Positions 35,129-47,619 of a stretch of 64,000 bases of DNA are shown piece by piece. Numbering within the stretch: position 1 is the stretch's first letter; every line of letters begins with the position of its first letter. The notes below the pieces were generated by a model. It saw nothing but the letters and a program-made list of their open reading frames with translations, was not told the origin of the DNA and did not search any database. The DNA lies in the NCBI GenBank assembly GCA_033085395.1, contig JANQBS010000033.1:62001-126000 (forward strand), in the 5' to 3' direction. The position numbers and the translations under genes were made by a program. Source of the DNA: Xanthoparmelia taractica (taxonomy: Eukaryota; Ascomycota; Lecanoromycetes; Lecanorales; Parmeliaceae).

Positions 35129-35560
35129 TTCTGGGGTCAGTAATCAATATAGTTAGGAAATAGTATTACAATGAAACGAACGTTTTAGTGAGGCTCTTGA
35201 CAAAAGTGCAGGGGAGATTTGGTAATCAGACTTTGATGCTGCATCATTGGGCTTCAAAGAGACCGTAACGTTACGGTGAAGCTACAGGTTTAGGTAGCCC
35301 GCTACAGATGCTTTTGTTTTGCTCATCTACCAATTTACTATTGAAGGCTTCCCAAACCCTTGTCCTAGCAAGGTTTTGGGTGGCTTAGCTCGAGCGCTAC
35401 CTTAGTTGTGTACCACACCTTATGTGTATACCTTATCAAGAATGAGCAAAATACTGTGACAGACCTAGGGTAGCTATCTCTGTGCATGCTATACTTGCCC
35501 CAAACATGATCACTATCCCGACGAAGGGCAGCTGCGTCATGGAGGGGCAGGATCATCTCC
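35129..35560. other. Spacer between methyltransferase and MFS genes
   Basis: Upstream region of the methyltransferase, holding a perfect 16-bp palindrome (accgtaacgttacggt) at 35262-35277. Confidence 0.6.
35262..35277. promoter_or_regulatory. 16-bp palindrome, possible factor site
   Basis: accgtaacgttacggt reads the same on both strands. It is about 135 nt upstream of the methyltransferase start codon, a position and symmetry that suit a dimeric transcription factor. No known motif is matched with confidence. Confidence 0.35.
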
Positions 35561-37350
35561 CTATTGGATGATTCTTATACCTCCCTCGTTCGACGATATG
35601 CTCGTGAAAGACAGCTGCCGAAGCTTTTTCCCTTTCCACAACAACAGTAAAATACCCCCATATGCAAGTATTGAAAAAAACGCAGCCATACCTAGGCACC
35701 ATCCGAATCCTAATTTGTCGATCCACGCTGGTATGAAGAAAGGCATCGTGAGACTGAATGCAAGGCGGTAGAGCCCCATGATTGCAGCCGACTCCGACGC
35801 GTGACCCTTGAAACATTCGATGACGTAGTTGACGGTAACAGGTATAATAGCGTTCGTGGCAAACCCGCCCAGAAAGTTGGCCAAGGCCAACACCATATAG
35901 TGTAGGTGGTATTCGAGAGACACCCCGTATAAGCCGAGTGCAATTGGTAACACGACCATGCCTGGTAGCCACAGCGTATGAAGGCGGTATTCTGGCTGCC
36001 AGATACCATCATTCCGGCGACAGATCCATAAGGGTATTCGGTCGTTGGCGAAATGGCCATAAAATTGAGCTGCCAGAATACCAAACCAGAGACAAAACAA
36101 GACTACAAGAATATGTCAGTCGAATATCGAACTGGTGAGGTAGCTTATACGTAAGATACATTCTGCATTCCGTGTTGGAGAAAAGCCGTAGCCGCCCATT
36201 TCAGGAGGGTTCTGAAGAAAGATCGTCAAGACGATGTTGAAGAAGGCAGCGAAGCCAAAGTCGATGAGAGTAAAACCGCCAGCAAGTATGGTGACAGGGC
36301 AAGCTCCAATCATGAATTGTCTCACGAAAGTCAAGGCCTATATGAACGCGCTTAGTCTGGATTCCTTGACACACCCTCGGTGCGACTTACGACTTCGGTC
36401 ATAGTTGTCTTGGGAAGGACTCTAGAGCCACAAAAGAAGGTCGCCCATCTATTTGCTAAGAAAGTCTCTGGCCATCTTCTGCGACTAATGTCCTGGTTTA
36501 GAGTACGGTCGTAGTAGGTTTCCTCCAATAAGACGAGCGAGAGCAGGGCGATAGCAGCCTCGAGACCATTGCTCCACCAAAATTGAACAGGCCAAGATAC
36601 CGAGCCAGATATAAATCCACTGAGCGTTAGTCCCACTATTACACCTCCAAGAAAGGACAGGTTCAGAGCCGTCAGACCTTTTCCGCGCTGATGAAGGAAA
36701 TAAATGTCGACGATTATATCAGCTCCAAGAGCAGGAGTGTACCGCCGAAAAATCCGCCAAATAACCGCGCCATTACAAAGGCAATATATTGATCGGATTT
36801 TGTCATTTCTGCCGCCCAGATGCCTGTTGCTAGTAAACCGATCATGGACCAGAAGAATATGAAGCTTCGGCGGTATTTGCGGCTAAGAGGTACGGCGAAC
36901 AAAGGTCCAACGGCTATACCAGCAGTGGCTGCAACAACCTAGAGAGCGTCAGAAACATGATGGTTGGGACGGTAAGACTGAGGATCCGAAACGGTTTGAC
37001 ACACCGAGTATGAGAGTGCGATCGGATCGTCCTTGTGATACACCTTGGCTTGCACGAAATACCCTAAAGCATTACCCAAGCCCGAAGCAGTACTGACGAA
37101 TGCACCAAGACACCAAATAGCCGTGATGATGATTTTCTTGGAAATTGACCAATTCTTATATTGCGGTCAGACGACGGGCGAGATGGGTTGCGGGGAGGCA
37201 TACCAAGGGGTCTTTAGGATCATCGGACGGTCGCGGTATCAATGTGACACCGCTGGACGAGACCTTGGCTGCTGGGTTTGAGTCGGGATGAGTATCATCC
37301 AAGCGCTGTTGGAAGACCGGCTTCTCAGATAGCCCTGTGGTTTCCGTCAT
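35561..37350 (-). CDS. MFS transporter (DHA1-like), disrupted by a 2-nt insertion
   Basis: Major facilitator membrane transporter; substrate unknown. Exons 37204-37350, 37005-37154, 36391-36938, 36160-36337 and 35561-36102 total 1565 nt, two more than a multiple of three. Correcting for that gives about 520 aa. Seen: a cytosolic N-terminus ending DPLNW (a hallmark of this MFS group), then about twelve hydrophobic segments, a charged middle loop (ETYYDRTLNQDISRRR), and a lysine-rich C-terminal tail. The frame breaks near 36738-36742, between FFGG and ADIIVDIYFLHQRGKGLT, where the plus strand reads gagtgtacc. A small intron there would delete conserved residues and does not fit the phase. It is either a pseudogene, a sequencing error, or a strain-specific lesion. 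Confidence 0.8.
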
Positions 37351-39695
37351 GGCGATCGCTGGATGTTGCCAGTCATGAGATGGACATCTCTCTAAAAAAA
37401 GGTCTTGATGAGGATCACTAACAGTGAAGAAGTGAGTTTCGAATGCAATATAAGCCTGATGTCGATCAAAAGAGGGTAGTAAGGTTGATCAACATAGCTC
37501 GGTGGTAAAGAGAATCGCCCACAGCACCCATTATCGGCTGCTTATTTGATCGGCAGTCTGCACAGGGCGGCCAGCACGTGGGGTCTGACCTGCGACAGAC
37601 GCGCCATGGCCCAACGGGACAATGTGAGAGATTTGGTATTGGATCTTGACACTTTGCACCACCGCATGTCGGATAGGTTCTATGTCAGGCCAATGCTGCC
37701 GTTCCTTGAATGCTGAAATATGGCTATGAGAATGGTAAGAGAGTTATCTGTCCAAACAACGAAATCACCCCGACCACCATAAGCCGACACGTCATTCTAA
37801 GGTGGACCGAACGTAAGGTAGAGGTATACTAGTACAAGTTCGGTCCCTTCTATCTGCCACCAACGCGGGAAGAGGCTGCAGGAGGACGAATAGAGTATTC
37901 AGTGCGAGCGAGGTGGGCTATGAAGGTGCTCTGAAACATAGCAAAGAAGGCTTAGCATACTTTAGTACTTCTAAACGAATAACAATAGGGATCTGGTGGG
38001 ATCATGCGTAGATTATTACCACTCTAGGCGGCCCGGACCTCCCAACGGCACGTTTGTATCACGCTATTTGCCAAGCCGGAGAAAGTGAGAAAAACAGCTT
38101 AGAGGTACAAAAGTACTTCTCAGCAGACAGTGCTCTTTCCGAAAACCAAGGTAGTACTGGAAAAACAGTACTTCATATTGACCGGGGCAGAAAGTAAATA
38201 CGAAGTACCTCATGTTGGTTGGATAAGTCCACAAAGCCTCGTGCTTCGGAGCTCCCATTGCATAATTAGCCTAACAAAGACAACCGGTGGTGAAGTCGCC
38301 GAAGAAGCAAAGACATGTAGGAGCGCGTTTTTACAAGGTAAGATAAGCCTATCTGTACTACGTAGAAGTATTTACGGCCGTCTGACTGCGGCAGCACAAG
38401 GTAAAGTTTAACTGTTGCCCAAGCAGTAGAAGTACGAAGTAATGTATTATCGGAAGATAGGTGCTTAGCTGCAGTATGTATCATAGCGTCGCTAAGCGGA
38501 TGAATAGGACCGCATCTACCTTAGCCGTTCTAGGTAACTTATGTAGAAGGCCAAGGCCACCAGACAGAATCCTTTGATGGTCCGTTAAGGAAGGAAAGAT
38601 AGGTCATCGCTGGGCGAGTGACTCTGTGGAGGCTCATTGCAACTGGTATGCATCAAGGGATGCGATTATGAGACTCAACTGAGGATGTGGGTCGGATGCG
38701 CAAGCGCTTAGGCAATGTGATGGAAACATTGGGAATTAGATTGGTAGGCACAGGCGGCCCTAGATCGAAAGACAATTGGAATCCTGTATCCTGTGATACA
38801 ACATAGAAGCTGGTCAACCATATTCTCACGGGGATTGACCTTCCTTCTGGCGGCGGACCTCCCACGGAGACCCTTGGAGACGTGCACCATTTGGTTCTAG
38901 ATCCAGCATTTAAAGCAGTATTGCAGCTGCAGAGCACGCCGTCCGTGAGCAGGATCCTCCGGTCTCTTCGTACGGCATGGCTGAAGTGCATGTACCTTAG
39001 CACAGGTGCAGTCTCTTGTGCATTCAGCTGTCCCTGCCAATAAGCCATCTACTGTTGTAGACAGACAGACAGGCATCATTCGCGTATTCCTGTGGTGCGC
39101 TTATGAAACAGGACTTCCACCCACACACACATACCACACACACACACACACCACACACACCACACACACCACACAGACGCTCCTCACTTGTCTTTATCAT
39201 TTTCACGCCTCGAACACGCTCACGCTTTTCAATCTTGGAGCAATCATGACTTTTCCCATCTTTGAAGACTGCTCCGACTGGGGAAAAGATCGACGAAGAC
39301 GAGGGTTTCGCTCCTTTCGTCGAGTTCTTCCTGTATTTCTGAACTCGTGTAACGCTCTCGGCCTCATCTGATTCGACTCGGTCTACAAGGCTGCCTGAAC
39401 AGACCCGAGCTGTATATATAAATGTATCTTTACCTCATCTGTCTTTGTTTTCTTCTTCTTTCTTGTTTTATCGTGGCAGCCACTGTGGGACCGTCTGCCT
39501 TCATAAATCTGCCTACGTGGTTACAGAGACATTTCGGCGGGTATGTCTATCTTTTGATTCTTTCCGTTCTGTTGTCTTTCCATTATGTGTTCACCTCAAC
39601 TGACCACTACCTAAATACTTACACATACGCAGCTCCGCTGTTGGATTGTGTGTCTTTACCAACAGCATACATCAAAAAAGTTCTGGAGGTCCAAT
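37351..39695. other. Long gene-free region
   Basis: About 2.3 kb with no supported gene, between divergent MFS and rhodopsin-domain genes. It contains a CA microsatellite (about 39120-39173) and short, domain-free frames on both strands. Confidence 0.6.
39120..39173. repeat. CA/ACC microsatellite
   Basis: Runs of CACACA interrupted by CC, in the leader side of the rhodopsin-domain gene. Confidence 0.85.
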
Positions 39696-41143
39696 ATGAG
39701 TGGTGTGATCGGCCAAGGCTTCACCAACCGTCAAATACAGATCATAGCTGTTTGCACTACATGTCTGACTCTTTCTACGATTGGCATTGCGCTTCGCCTA
39801 CTAGTCCGACGAATGATAGCGACAGCGAATCTCTGGTGGGACGACTGGGTTGCGATTCTAGCGCTGGTACCCCTCTTCATGGTCTTTGGTTGCGAAAAGC
39901 GCTGATCACACTGGCAGATCGCATCGTGGCTGGTAAATATCTTCACTTTGCTTGGTGAGTCGTTCGAGGAGATCCTAGAACCCTCGTTCAGGTCAAAACT
40001 GATTCAAGAGCGACAGGGATCAAAGATGGTCTGGGTAGACATCGAGAGGAGCTCGACAAAACCCATGAAATACCGTTTGGTGTGGTATGGACCATCCAAA
40101 TTTTCTCTCGCCACTCGTTCTGTGCGGATCGCTCATCCTTTGCCGTGTAATAGAGTGTTTTTGTCCAACAGCTTGCATGGGGCGCGTCCATGGGCCTCAT
40201 CATTTTGGCCATTCTCCTTTTCTACATTCGTATCTTCCCCAACAGATGGATGCGACTCTCCGTGTACGGTCTTGCCGCTTTCACGATTGCTTGGACCTCT
40301 ATCTTTGTAATCGTTGTCATCTTCCAATGTGCTCCAGTACAATTCTTCTGGAATCGCGAGATCGCAGGCGGCCACTGTATTAACGCCAACGACTTCTACT
40401 TTGCCATGGGTCTTATCAGTACAGGGAATTTGGTGGCGGTACTATTTCTACCTGTGCCTATCATCTGGAAATTGCATGTCTCTTCCACCAGGAAATTAGG
40501 GCTGGCTTTCGTTTTCACGATTGGGGCATTGTATGTCAACCCAGCGACCGTTGCGAGACAAATGTTAGGACCGCGAGCTGACTGTCAATTTCCAGTGTCT
40601 GCGTCTCCAGCATCGTTCGTCTCGTGGTCCTTCTACACATCGATCCAGATGATTTGAACTGTAAGTTTCCCCAGTACGAGACGGCCGTGTTAGACCAGCC
40701 AAATGTTTACAATGTCTCATTCAGATACATCCGCCCTCCCGCAATTGTGGTCCTCTGTTGAAACGTCCTTCGGTGTAATAGCGGCCTGCATTCCCTCCTT
40801 GGCCCCACTCTTCATTGTCGCGTTGGGTAAATTGCCCACCATCTACAGAGCCTACAAGCCCTCCTACGACTCTGCAAAAACTCCCACCGGCCGATCTCAT
40901 CGAACTACCAAGGGACAGTTCAATCGCATGGCAAATATTGTGGAATCGAACCCAAGAAGTCAAAGCTTGGAGCTTATCATGCAGCATGCGCAAGGTGGCA
41001 GTGCCGAGCAAGGGACCAAAGCGGAACCGCGAGCTCTCGAGAATGAGATAGTGGTCATCCAGCAAATTGATCAGGTCAGTCGAGAGAGGTTGGGGGACCG
41101 CGAAGCAGAGAATCTAGGTGTAGATACCCGTGCGGAAACGTAG
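39696..41143 (+). CDS. Pth11-type / fungal rhodopsin-domain membrane protein
   Basis: Integral membrane protein of the fungal rhodopsin-domain family (related to Pth11-like receptors); ligand and partners unknown. Six exons: 39696-39866, 39918-39954, 40026-40084, 40172-40530, 40596-40660 and 40725-41143, total 1110 nt (369 aa). Seen: several membrane helices, family signatures LWWDDWVAILAL, GLGRH, WTSIFVIVVIFQCAPVQFFWNRE, CINANDFYFAMG, and ETSFGVIAACIPSLAPLF, then a ~110-residue hydrophilic tail rich in Gln, Ser and Glu. The start gives MSGVIGQGF; an upstream extension was not needed. The gene is spliced with introns of 51-87 nt, two of them open in frame. Confidence 0.85.
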
Positions 41144-42353
41144 GAGCCATGGCCACACATGTCGATGGCAATGAGTCGAGAAAGAAATATCAATAATCTT
41201 GTAGTCTTTTCAAATTATTAGTTTCAAACGTTGTGTGTATGATAAAAATTGATCTGGTTACCCTGTGTTACGAAGAGACGTCCATACACCAATGTTTTTG
41301 ACAGTGTTTTATTTCTAGAAGATCTAAAAGTCTACCGGACTCGAGGAATAACGGAAATCCTTAATAAAAAAAACCATTCCAAATAGAGAATAGTATACTA
41401 TCCCGACTTGTTATTTTTGCGTCTCACCACAAGACTTCTTGGATATAAAGTCCCTACACAAGTAGTATGTACTTTGGAGCTACACCGAAGCCGCCTTGGC
41501 CCTCTGAGATGGCCTTTTATCGTCAGCAACTCCAGCTTTGCGATTATTACTTTAAATGCCCGACCAAACCTGTAATCAAACCGCTTTTGAACTTCCAAGA
41601 AATTGTAAATTATCAAGACTGCGAGAGTCGTCTAAAGAAGTAAGGTAAAGATGAAGTAAAAAGTCGCCTCTCACGTGACTTGGGATTAAGCGCAGCAATC
41701 AGAGAATCATTCCAGGATATAACCTTTCTCGAGATTTCTCGACTCCGTATTATTGTGATTTAGATTAGAGGACACACTCAAGGTGAGTACTGCGGCAGAT
41801 AGTCATAGAGTTTGTTTGGCCTGGCATGTGGCTCGTTAGCTACTTGATATGGAATTCAGAGGAAAGTGCTGCGAAGGGTGATACCCATCTTCTTTTCTAT
41901 TCTATATAACGGGATGCACAGCGAGAGAGTATGATGCATGTACGAGTACAGCAGCGCAACATCAAACCAAGTGCTCCAGCTTGTGCAAAGCTCCAAAAGT
42001 GATGCTTTTCCAATGCAGAAAAAAATTGTCCTCCTGGTATATCATTGCATCCTGCCTTCGCCGCTTTGTAACGCCAGGGCCCAGATACATGTAGTGGCAC
42101 AAGCAATCAACACATCCCGCTGTGACAATCTCAGAGCAGCTCTGGTAAGGAACCGTGGCATTCCGTTTTGCAGATACGTTCTGCCAGGCGTATTCAATTC
42201 ATGAGGGTGTTCGATTCGTGTTCAGCCTTTGATGTGAAACTCGAAACATCCAAAAGTGTCCATCTGCAGAAGTCGATATGGGTCCACACGAGGGGTCCCG
42301 ACATGGGACACTTTCGGTTGCAGGCTCTTTCTGGGTACGGTTCTGTTGTGACG
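41144..42353. other. Spacer, no supported gene
   Basis: This region holds the 3' region of the rhodopsin-domain gene and of the small minus-strand gene. A/T-rich in part; no domain-bearing frame or RNA gene is seen. Confidence 0.55.
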
Positions 42354-42668
42354 TCACAATGCCACCTCTCCCATATCCCTCATTAAACAAGCTACCTGTG
42401 CTCTCTTCGCCGCCTCCGCTATCAGACAGAAATCCTTGCTCTTGCTCTGGCTGGGATCGTGCCCATACTGCTGTATTTGCCCTGGCTGTTGTTGGCATTG
42501 CTGTTGTGATTGTGGTTGTGATGTTGGTGCTTGTGACTGCGGTAACGAAGTCGATGTCCGGTGCCGACGTTGTGGATGTGAAGGGAAATATTGAGATGGC
42601 TGACTGGCGGAAGGTGAGGGTAAGGGTGCAGAGGATGTGGTTGTGCCAGAGGTATTGGAGGAGGCCAT
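42354..42668 (-). CDS. Small Ser/Gln/Pro-rich hypothetical protein
   Basis: 104 aa from the ATG at 42668. The same frame is open further upstream to about 42818, but only with a TTG start. Seen: a low-complexity N-terminal half rich in Ser, Thr, Pro and Gln, then a short ordered C-terminus FCLIAEAAKRAQVACLMRDM, which looks like an amphipathic helix and is the only part likely to be conserved. I do not recognise the family. Possible alternatives are a spurious frame or an exon of a longer gene. Confidence 0.4.
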   Translation of the reverse strand: MASSNTSGTTTSSAPLPSPSASQPSQYFPSHPQRRHRTSTSLPQSQAPTSQPQSQQQCQQQPGQIQQYGHDPSQSKSKDFCLIAEAAKRAQVACLMRDMGEVAL

Positions 42669-43354
42669 GGAGGTCAAAGGGGGTACCGAATGATTTCCTT
42701 TGTAGTGGAGGAGTGTCGTTGAGGAGGCCTGGGATTGCAGAGAGGATCGACAGGTCTGGTCATGTGCTGGAAATGCGTCACACGCGGGCGTGCGAGTGGC
42801 GAGTATTGTAGGCTTCAATCATGAGTACTGGGCTGTGAAGAAATGTTAGGAGTAGGAGCTGTGCACAGAGCAATGGAAGGAAAAAAATTGAAGAGGATTT
42901 TCAAAGGGAAAGGGCAACGTGGTTAATAATATAAAGCTTTTGTTTGAAGAAAGCCACTCAAATGACAATAATGAGCACTTTTTACTTTCCAGATCCAGGC
43001 CAAATGTGGGTAGTAGATCAATTTGTCTGGGGATTGCCTCGGCCTCATACCCCACCATCTACGAAGTACTTCAACTAATGTACCCCACACCCAATTTAGG
43101 GCTGCACGATCGAGATCAACTTTAAACTTTTCTTTTTGTTTTTTTGAGACGCAGAGTAATCGCCTCGCTACGATTAGTATCAGTTACTAGATATTCATGA
43201 TTGGCTGTGCTGGGACATGCTAATGCCGGGAAAGTACATCTAAAGCATCCGACCAGTCCCGACTAAACAGATCTGATCTATAGCCACTCAAGGGAAACTT
43301 CCACAATTACATAATGAGTCAATGTCTGAGCATGTGGTCCTGATAACGTCGAGA
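42669..43354. other. Spacer, no supported gene
   Basis: Upstream of the small hypothetical gene and downstream of RVS167; open frames on both strands near 42846-43125 have no domain. Confidence 0.5.
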
Positions 43355-45040
43355 TCATAACATCCTTATGTAATTGCCTGTGTCGTGTCAGCATCCACCT
43401 TACTGCGTAGACCCCATCTAATTGAAAAGCCAGATTACGTACCTGGGAATTGCCCCTGCCGACCATTTAGACGCCCTGTCCACCACTCATTCTCCGTAGC
43501 CCCCTTCTCTACGATCTCGATAATATCTCCGGTGGCAAAACTCAGGTCACCTGCAGCCTGTGCTTCATAGTCATACAAGGCCTCCGCTCGATCGACGACC
43601 GCAGGCACTCCGGCCAAGCGTGATGGCTTGGGTTTGGGTGGAGGAGGGGCTGCTCCTTTGGCCTTGGCTGCCGCTCCCCAAGAGCTACCAGTACTGTTTG
43701 CGCGAGCCATGGAGCTGTCTCCATTGAGGCTGGGTGACCCAGATGCATTGTATGGTGGAGGTGGGTTCTCCACAAAGTCGTGCGTTGATCGTCTCGTTGG
43801 CGCATCGGATGATTTCCGTCCTTCAATTGCCAGTCGGCTGCTTGGGCCCTCCAGTGCCATTCTACTACCAGGACCATACTTTGGTGGTCCGGCTTTCTTT
43901 GCTCCTGTCGTCTTGAATCTAACAATGGAAAGAGCTTCGGTCTGCTCTCGGATATTTCCTCGCTTCGCATCAAAAGCCTCCTCGATGTCTAGGGTAAGGT
44001 TGAAGTAGCCAATGTCAATGTTTTGCATCTTCTCGTGAAGCGTATAGAAAACGTTGAGTTGCATGTAGTAAAATGATTGGAATAGCGGGCGTATGAACTC
44101 GCGTTCGAGTTGGAAAAGCCTGGGCAGCTCATCTTTTAGGAGATCGTTGAAATAGTTGAATTCTTGGGTAGCTTGCTCTGCATCATTCTCGGCCTTGTAC
44201 AACGCCTTTTCGTCCTTCAGTGATTTGTCTTTTTTGTCTTGAATCTTCTTAAGAGTAGCCCGGTGCCGATCATAATCAAGTTGCTTGTGTGCCCTTTTCT
44301 GGAGTGATTTCTGCGCAACTTTTATGACGTTGAGAAGTTCATCTGCAGGCCCAATCACCCTTGCTTGTATCATCTCCAGCTCCGGCGCCAGTGTCGCTTG
44401 TAATTCTCTCACAATGTTTTCATACTCTTCACATGCTTGAATGCCCTCAGGATTGCCTTCCGGTATTATGGAATCGGGATCCGAGACCCGCCCTGATATC
44501 GGCTTGTAGATTTCCTGCACTGCTTTGGAAAACTCGATCTGGTGACTCAGCATGCCTGTAGACTGGTAAGCCGGATACAGTGGAGGTACTACACCTATAG
44601 CACGGACCATTGATGGCATCAAAGTATCTTTCGAATCTCAGCTTTATTCTATGTACATCGGCGGCATATCAACTCACTTCTTAGATTCATCGTGTAATTT
44701 CTTCGTCTCCTATTTTCACGACTCTCTATTAGTCGCGGAAGACTTGCCACGTCATTGCGAATGACATGCCTTTTCTAGCTCCTGAAATCGCCTCTCCGAG
44801 TCGATATAGACAGCATCCTTGGTATGCTCGCCCTATTGACGAAGGGTTAGGCCCAAGCTCATGTTGTGGTTGGCGTAGTGCGGTTGAAAGTACGCACAAC
44901 GTTGAATCTCTGCTTCAGGGTTTGAGGCGCCTAGTGGAGATGGTAGTGTTAGTATTGTAGGTTCATTCCCTCTTCATCCGAAGGTATTCCCGCCACATGC
45001 TTACCCGAACGGCTGCCTTCTGGAAGCCCTTTAAACTCAT
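43355..45040 (-). CDS. RVS167: RVS167-like BAR-SH3 protein (amphiphysin)
   Basis: BAR-SH3 protein that bends membrane and acts at endocytic vesicle scission, partnered with Rvs161 and actin regulators. Seven exons: 45005-45040, 44898-44930, 44770-44832, 44678-44709, 44608-44627, 43443-44555 and 43355-43377, total 1320 nt (439 aa). Seen: N-terminal helices MSLKGFQKAAVRAPQ and RRFQELEK-ETKKLHDESKKYF, the long BAR coiled-coil (to about residue 245), a Gly/Pro-rich linker with PPPKPKPSR, and a C-terminal SH3 (ALYDYEAQAAGDLSF, ENEWWTGRLNG, QFPGNYI). The intron at 44710-44769 begins GC. The gene begins with very small exons, so it is easily mis-called from the large exon alone. Divergent with NFS1. 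Confidence 0.92.
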
Positions 45041-46025
45041 TGTTTCCCAGAACACAAGCAGCTGGTCGCACTTAGATGCAACCAAGACCTTCCAATCCAA
45101 AATCGACAATATCGAGCAGTTTTCCTTGCAAATTGGAGGTTGCCAACTGACTCACGCACAAGTGAGAATCTGTATGCGAGATGATGTATGCTCAGTGGCT
45201 TGCCTCTAAAGGCCGCAGCGTGGCAAATACGTAGGTAAGAGGCGATGAGGAGCGAAATACACGGAGCACCTGTACCGATAGTGATGAGTCTTCGTGATGG
45301 TGCACTTCAATGCAAGCTGTCTTGCCTGGTAATTTAGTAATCTCGAGCGCTCTTTCTTACTGTAGACTGTAAGACCGAGGTGTGAAGAGGCTAGACATCC
45401 GGATTCCCAGTAGCGCGCTATTCTAAATTGGCGCCAATATTATGCACTGGCAGCACTGCGCACAAGAAAATCTTTAACGCAAAGTTTAGACCAGGACGAG
45501 AAGCAGCATCCACACCTGCCTCTGTATTCTCGAGATGGTCACTGCGGCTGATCTCCAACATTGTCATGGTATGAAGCTTTGGGTGAACCGGACAACACTC
45601 GTGCTCAACAATTTGATGAGTACTATTGCGTGAGTCCAGTAGAACAATGGCACTGAAATCGTACACGAGTTCGCACACTGTCTTTTCTTTATCCTAACGT
45701 GTGTCTCTAGCGTCAAAAAGTTGTTCCCAGAGGGTGCCGCCTGTCTCAAGGAAAAAAGGGTCAACTACATGTACTCAAGGTCTCGAGTTTCCCAGAACTC
45801 AATTGCAGCATCAATGCTTGATCATATTGAGGTGTACATAATAGAATCCAAGAGACTGATACGCTTCTACCACAAGATCTGGTTGCCACTTCATATTTCT
45901 TGGCAACCGGAGGCTAGTTGACGTAAGGCTGAAGGCGTTCGCGCTTTTACGAGCATACGAAGTACAAGCATGGGCATCTGTTCGCACGTACACCCATCTC
46001 CAGCACCGTTCTAGAGCTCCTCGTG
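45041..46025. promoter_or_regulatory. Divergent upstream region of RVS167 and NFS1
   Basis: Nearly 1 kb between two start codons pointing away from each other. Domain-free frames only. It must hold both promoters; no motif is assigned. Confidence 0.45.
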
Positions 46026-47619
46026 ATGGCAAATTCAGCAAACTTAGCGTTGAGACAAGTCTCACGCCTTACATCGAGGCGTCTCTCATTCACTACCTCT
46101 TCCATCAGGAACGGGTCCCGGTTGAGAGCAACAGCTGCGAATCGAGTGGCGCGTCGCTGCTACGTCTCCGAGTCAAAGCCAGATAAGGCTCAAGTGAGCG
46201 TCGACACAGCCATCAGAGCAGACCAACAGGCATTCACTGCTCAGACTGGTATCCTACCCGAGAATGCAAAGATGCCAGGAACAGGGATGTCTGCGGACGT
46301 CATGATGAGCCCAGCGGCGGGCATTCTCAAGCAAGCTACAGTCATGGACGAAGGAATACGGCCAATCTACCTCGATATGCAAGCAACTACTCCTACCGAT
46401 CCTCGTGTTCTTGACGCCATGCTCCCCTTCTACACCGGCCTTTACGGTAACCCTCACTCGAGAACACATGCGTATGGATGGGAGACAGAAAAAGCAACAG
46501 AGCAGGCAAGAGAGCATGTAGCGAATCTGATTGGCGCCGATCCTAAGGAGATCATATTCACTAGCGGGGCAACCGAGAGCAACAATATGAGCATCAAAGG
46601 AGTGGCGAGGTTTTTTGGAAGAAGTGGGAAGAAGAAGCATATCATCACAACGCAAACGGAGCATAAATGCGTCCTAGATAGCTGCCGCCATCTGCAAGAG
46701 GAAGGCTTCGAAGTCACCTATTTGCCAGTACAAAACAGTGGAGTGGTGGACCTGAAAGAACTGGATGCGGCCATTCGACCGGACACCGCGCTCGTCAGTA
46801 TCATGACCGTGAACAACGAGATTGGGGTCATTCAGCCGATGGAGGAGATAGGCAAGCTTTGCAAAGCGAAAAAGACCTTCTTCCACACAGACGGAGCCCA
46901 AGCTGTTGGGAAAATGCCAATCAGTGTCGATAAATGGAATGTGGACCTGATGTCCATTTCCGCGCACAAGATTTACGGACCAAAAGGTATCGGTGCCTGC
47001 TACGTCCGACGACGCCCGAGGGTCAGAATCGATCCCATCATCAGTGGAGGAGGTCAAGAACGTGGGCTGAGAAGCGGCACTCTCGCACCGCCGTTAGTCG
47101 TTGGCTTTGGGGAAGCTTGCAGGATAGCCAAGGAAGAGATGCCTGTGGGTACTGAAACGCACCATCGTTATTCACCTTACTGACCGTCTCTGCTAGTATG
47201 ACTCTAAGTGGATTCAAAAGCTCTCTGACCGTCTTCTTAAGGGGCTACTATCCCTCGAACATACTTCTCAGAACGGAGACCCAGAACGTTTCTACCCTGG
47301 CTGTGTCAACGTCTCTTTCGCCTACGTGGAGGGCGAGTCTTTACTGATGGCACTGAAAGACATTGCACTGTCATCCGGAAGTGCGTGTACATCAGCATCA
47401 CTCGAGCCTAGCTACGTCCTACGAGCTCTCGGAAACAGTGACGAGAGCGCCCACAGCAGTATCCGCTTCGGCATTGGGAGGTTTACTACGGAGAGTGAAA
47501 TTGACTATGTGCTCAAGGCTGTGAAAGAGAGGGTTACGTTCTTGAGGGAGCTCAGTCCCTTGTGGGAATTGGTTCAGGACGGTATTGCACTCGACAGCAT
47601 CGAGTGGAGTCAGCATTAA
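46026..47619 (+). CDS. NFS1: Mitochondrial cysteine desulfurase NFS1
   Basis: PLP-dependent enzyme that takes sulfur from cysteine for iron-sulfur cluster assembly in the mitochondrial matrix. Exons 46026-47144 and 47197-47619 total 1542 nt (513 aa). Seen: an Arg/Ser-rich presequence, MQATTPTDPRVLDAM at the start of the catalytic core, TSGATESNN, HTDGAQAVGK, the Schiff-base lysine in SAHKIYGPKG, GGGQERGLRSGT, and the mobile-loop Cys in SSGSACTSASLEPSYVL. The C-terminus ends with EWSQH, as in mitochondrial Nfs1 proteins. Start chosen at 46026, just after a near-start GTG. Housekeeping; no neighbour of the same pathway. Confidence 0.97.

Noticed and set aside
36735..36790. A 55-nt intron to explain the MFS frame break
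   Set aside because: It would delete the conserved IVDIYFLHQ segment and gives the wrong phase.
34022..37350. Secondary-metabolite cluster from methyltransferase plus MFS transporter
   Set aside because: No synthase, P450 or regulator lies near; neighbours are housekeeping genes.
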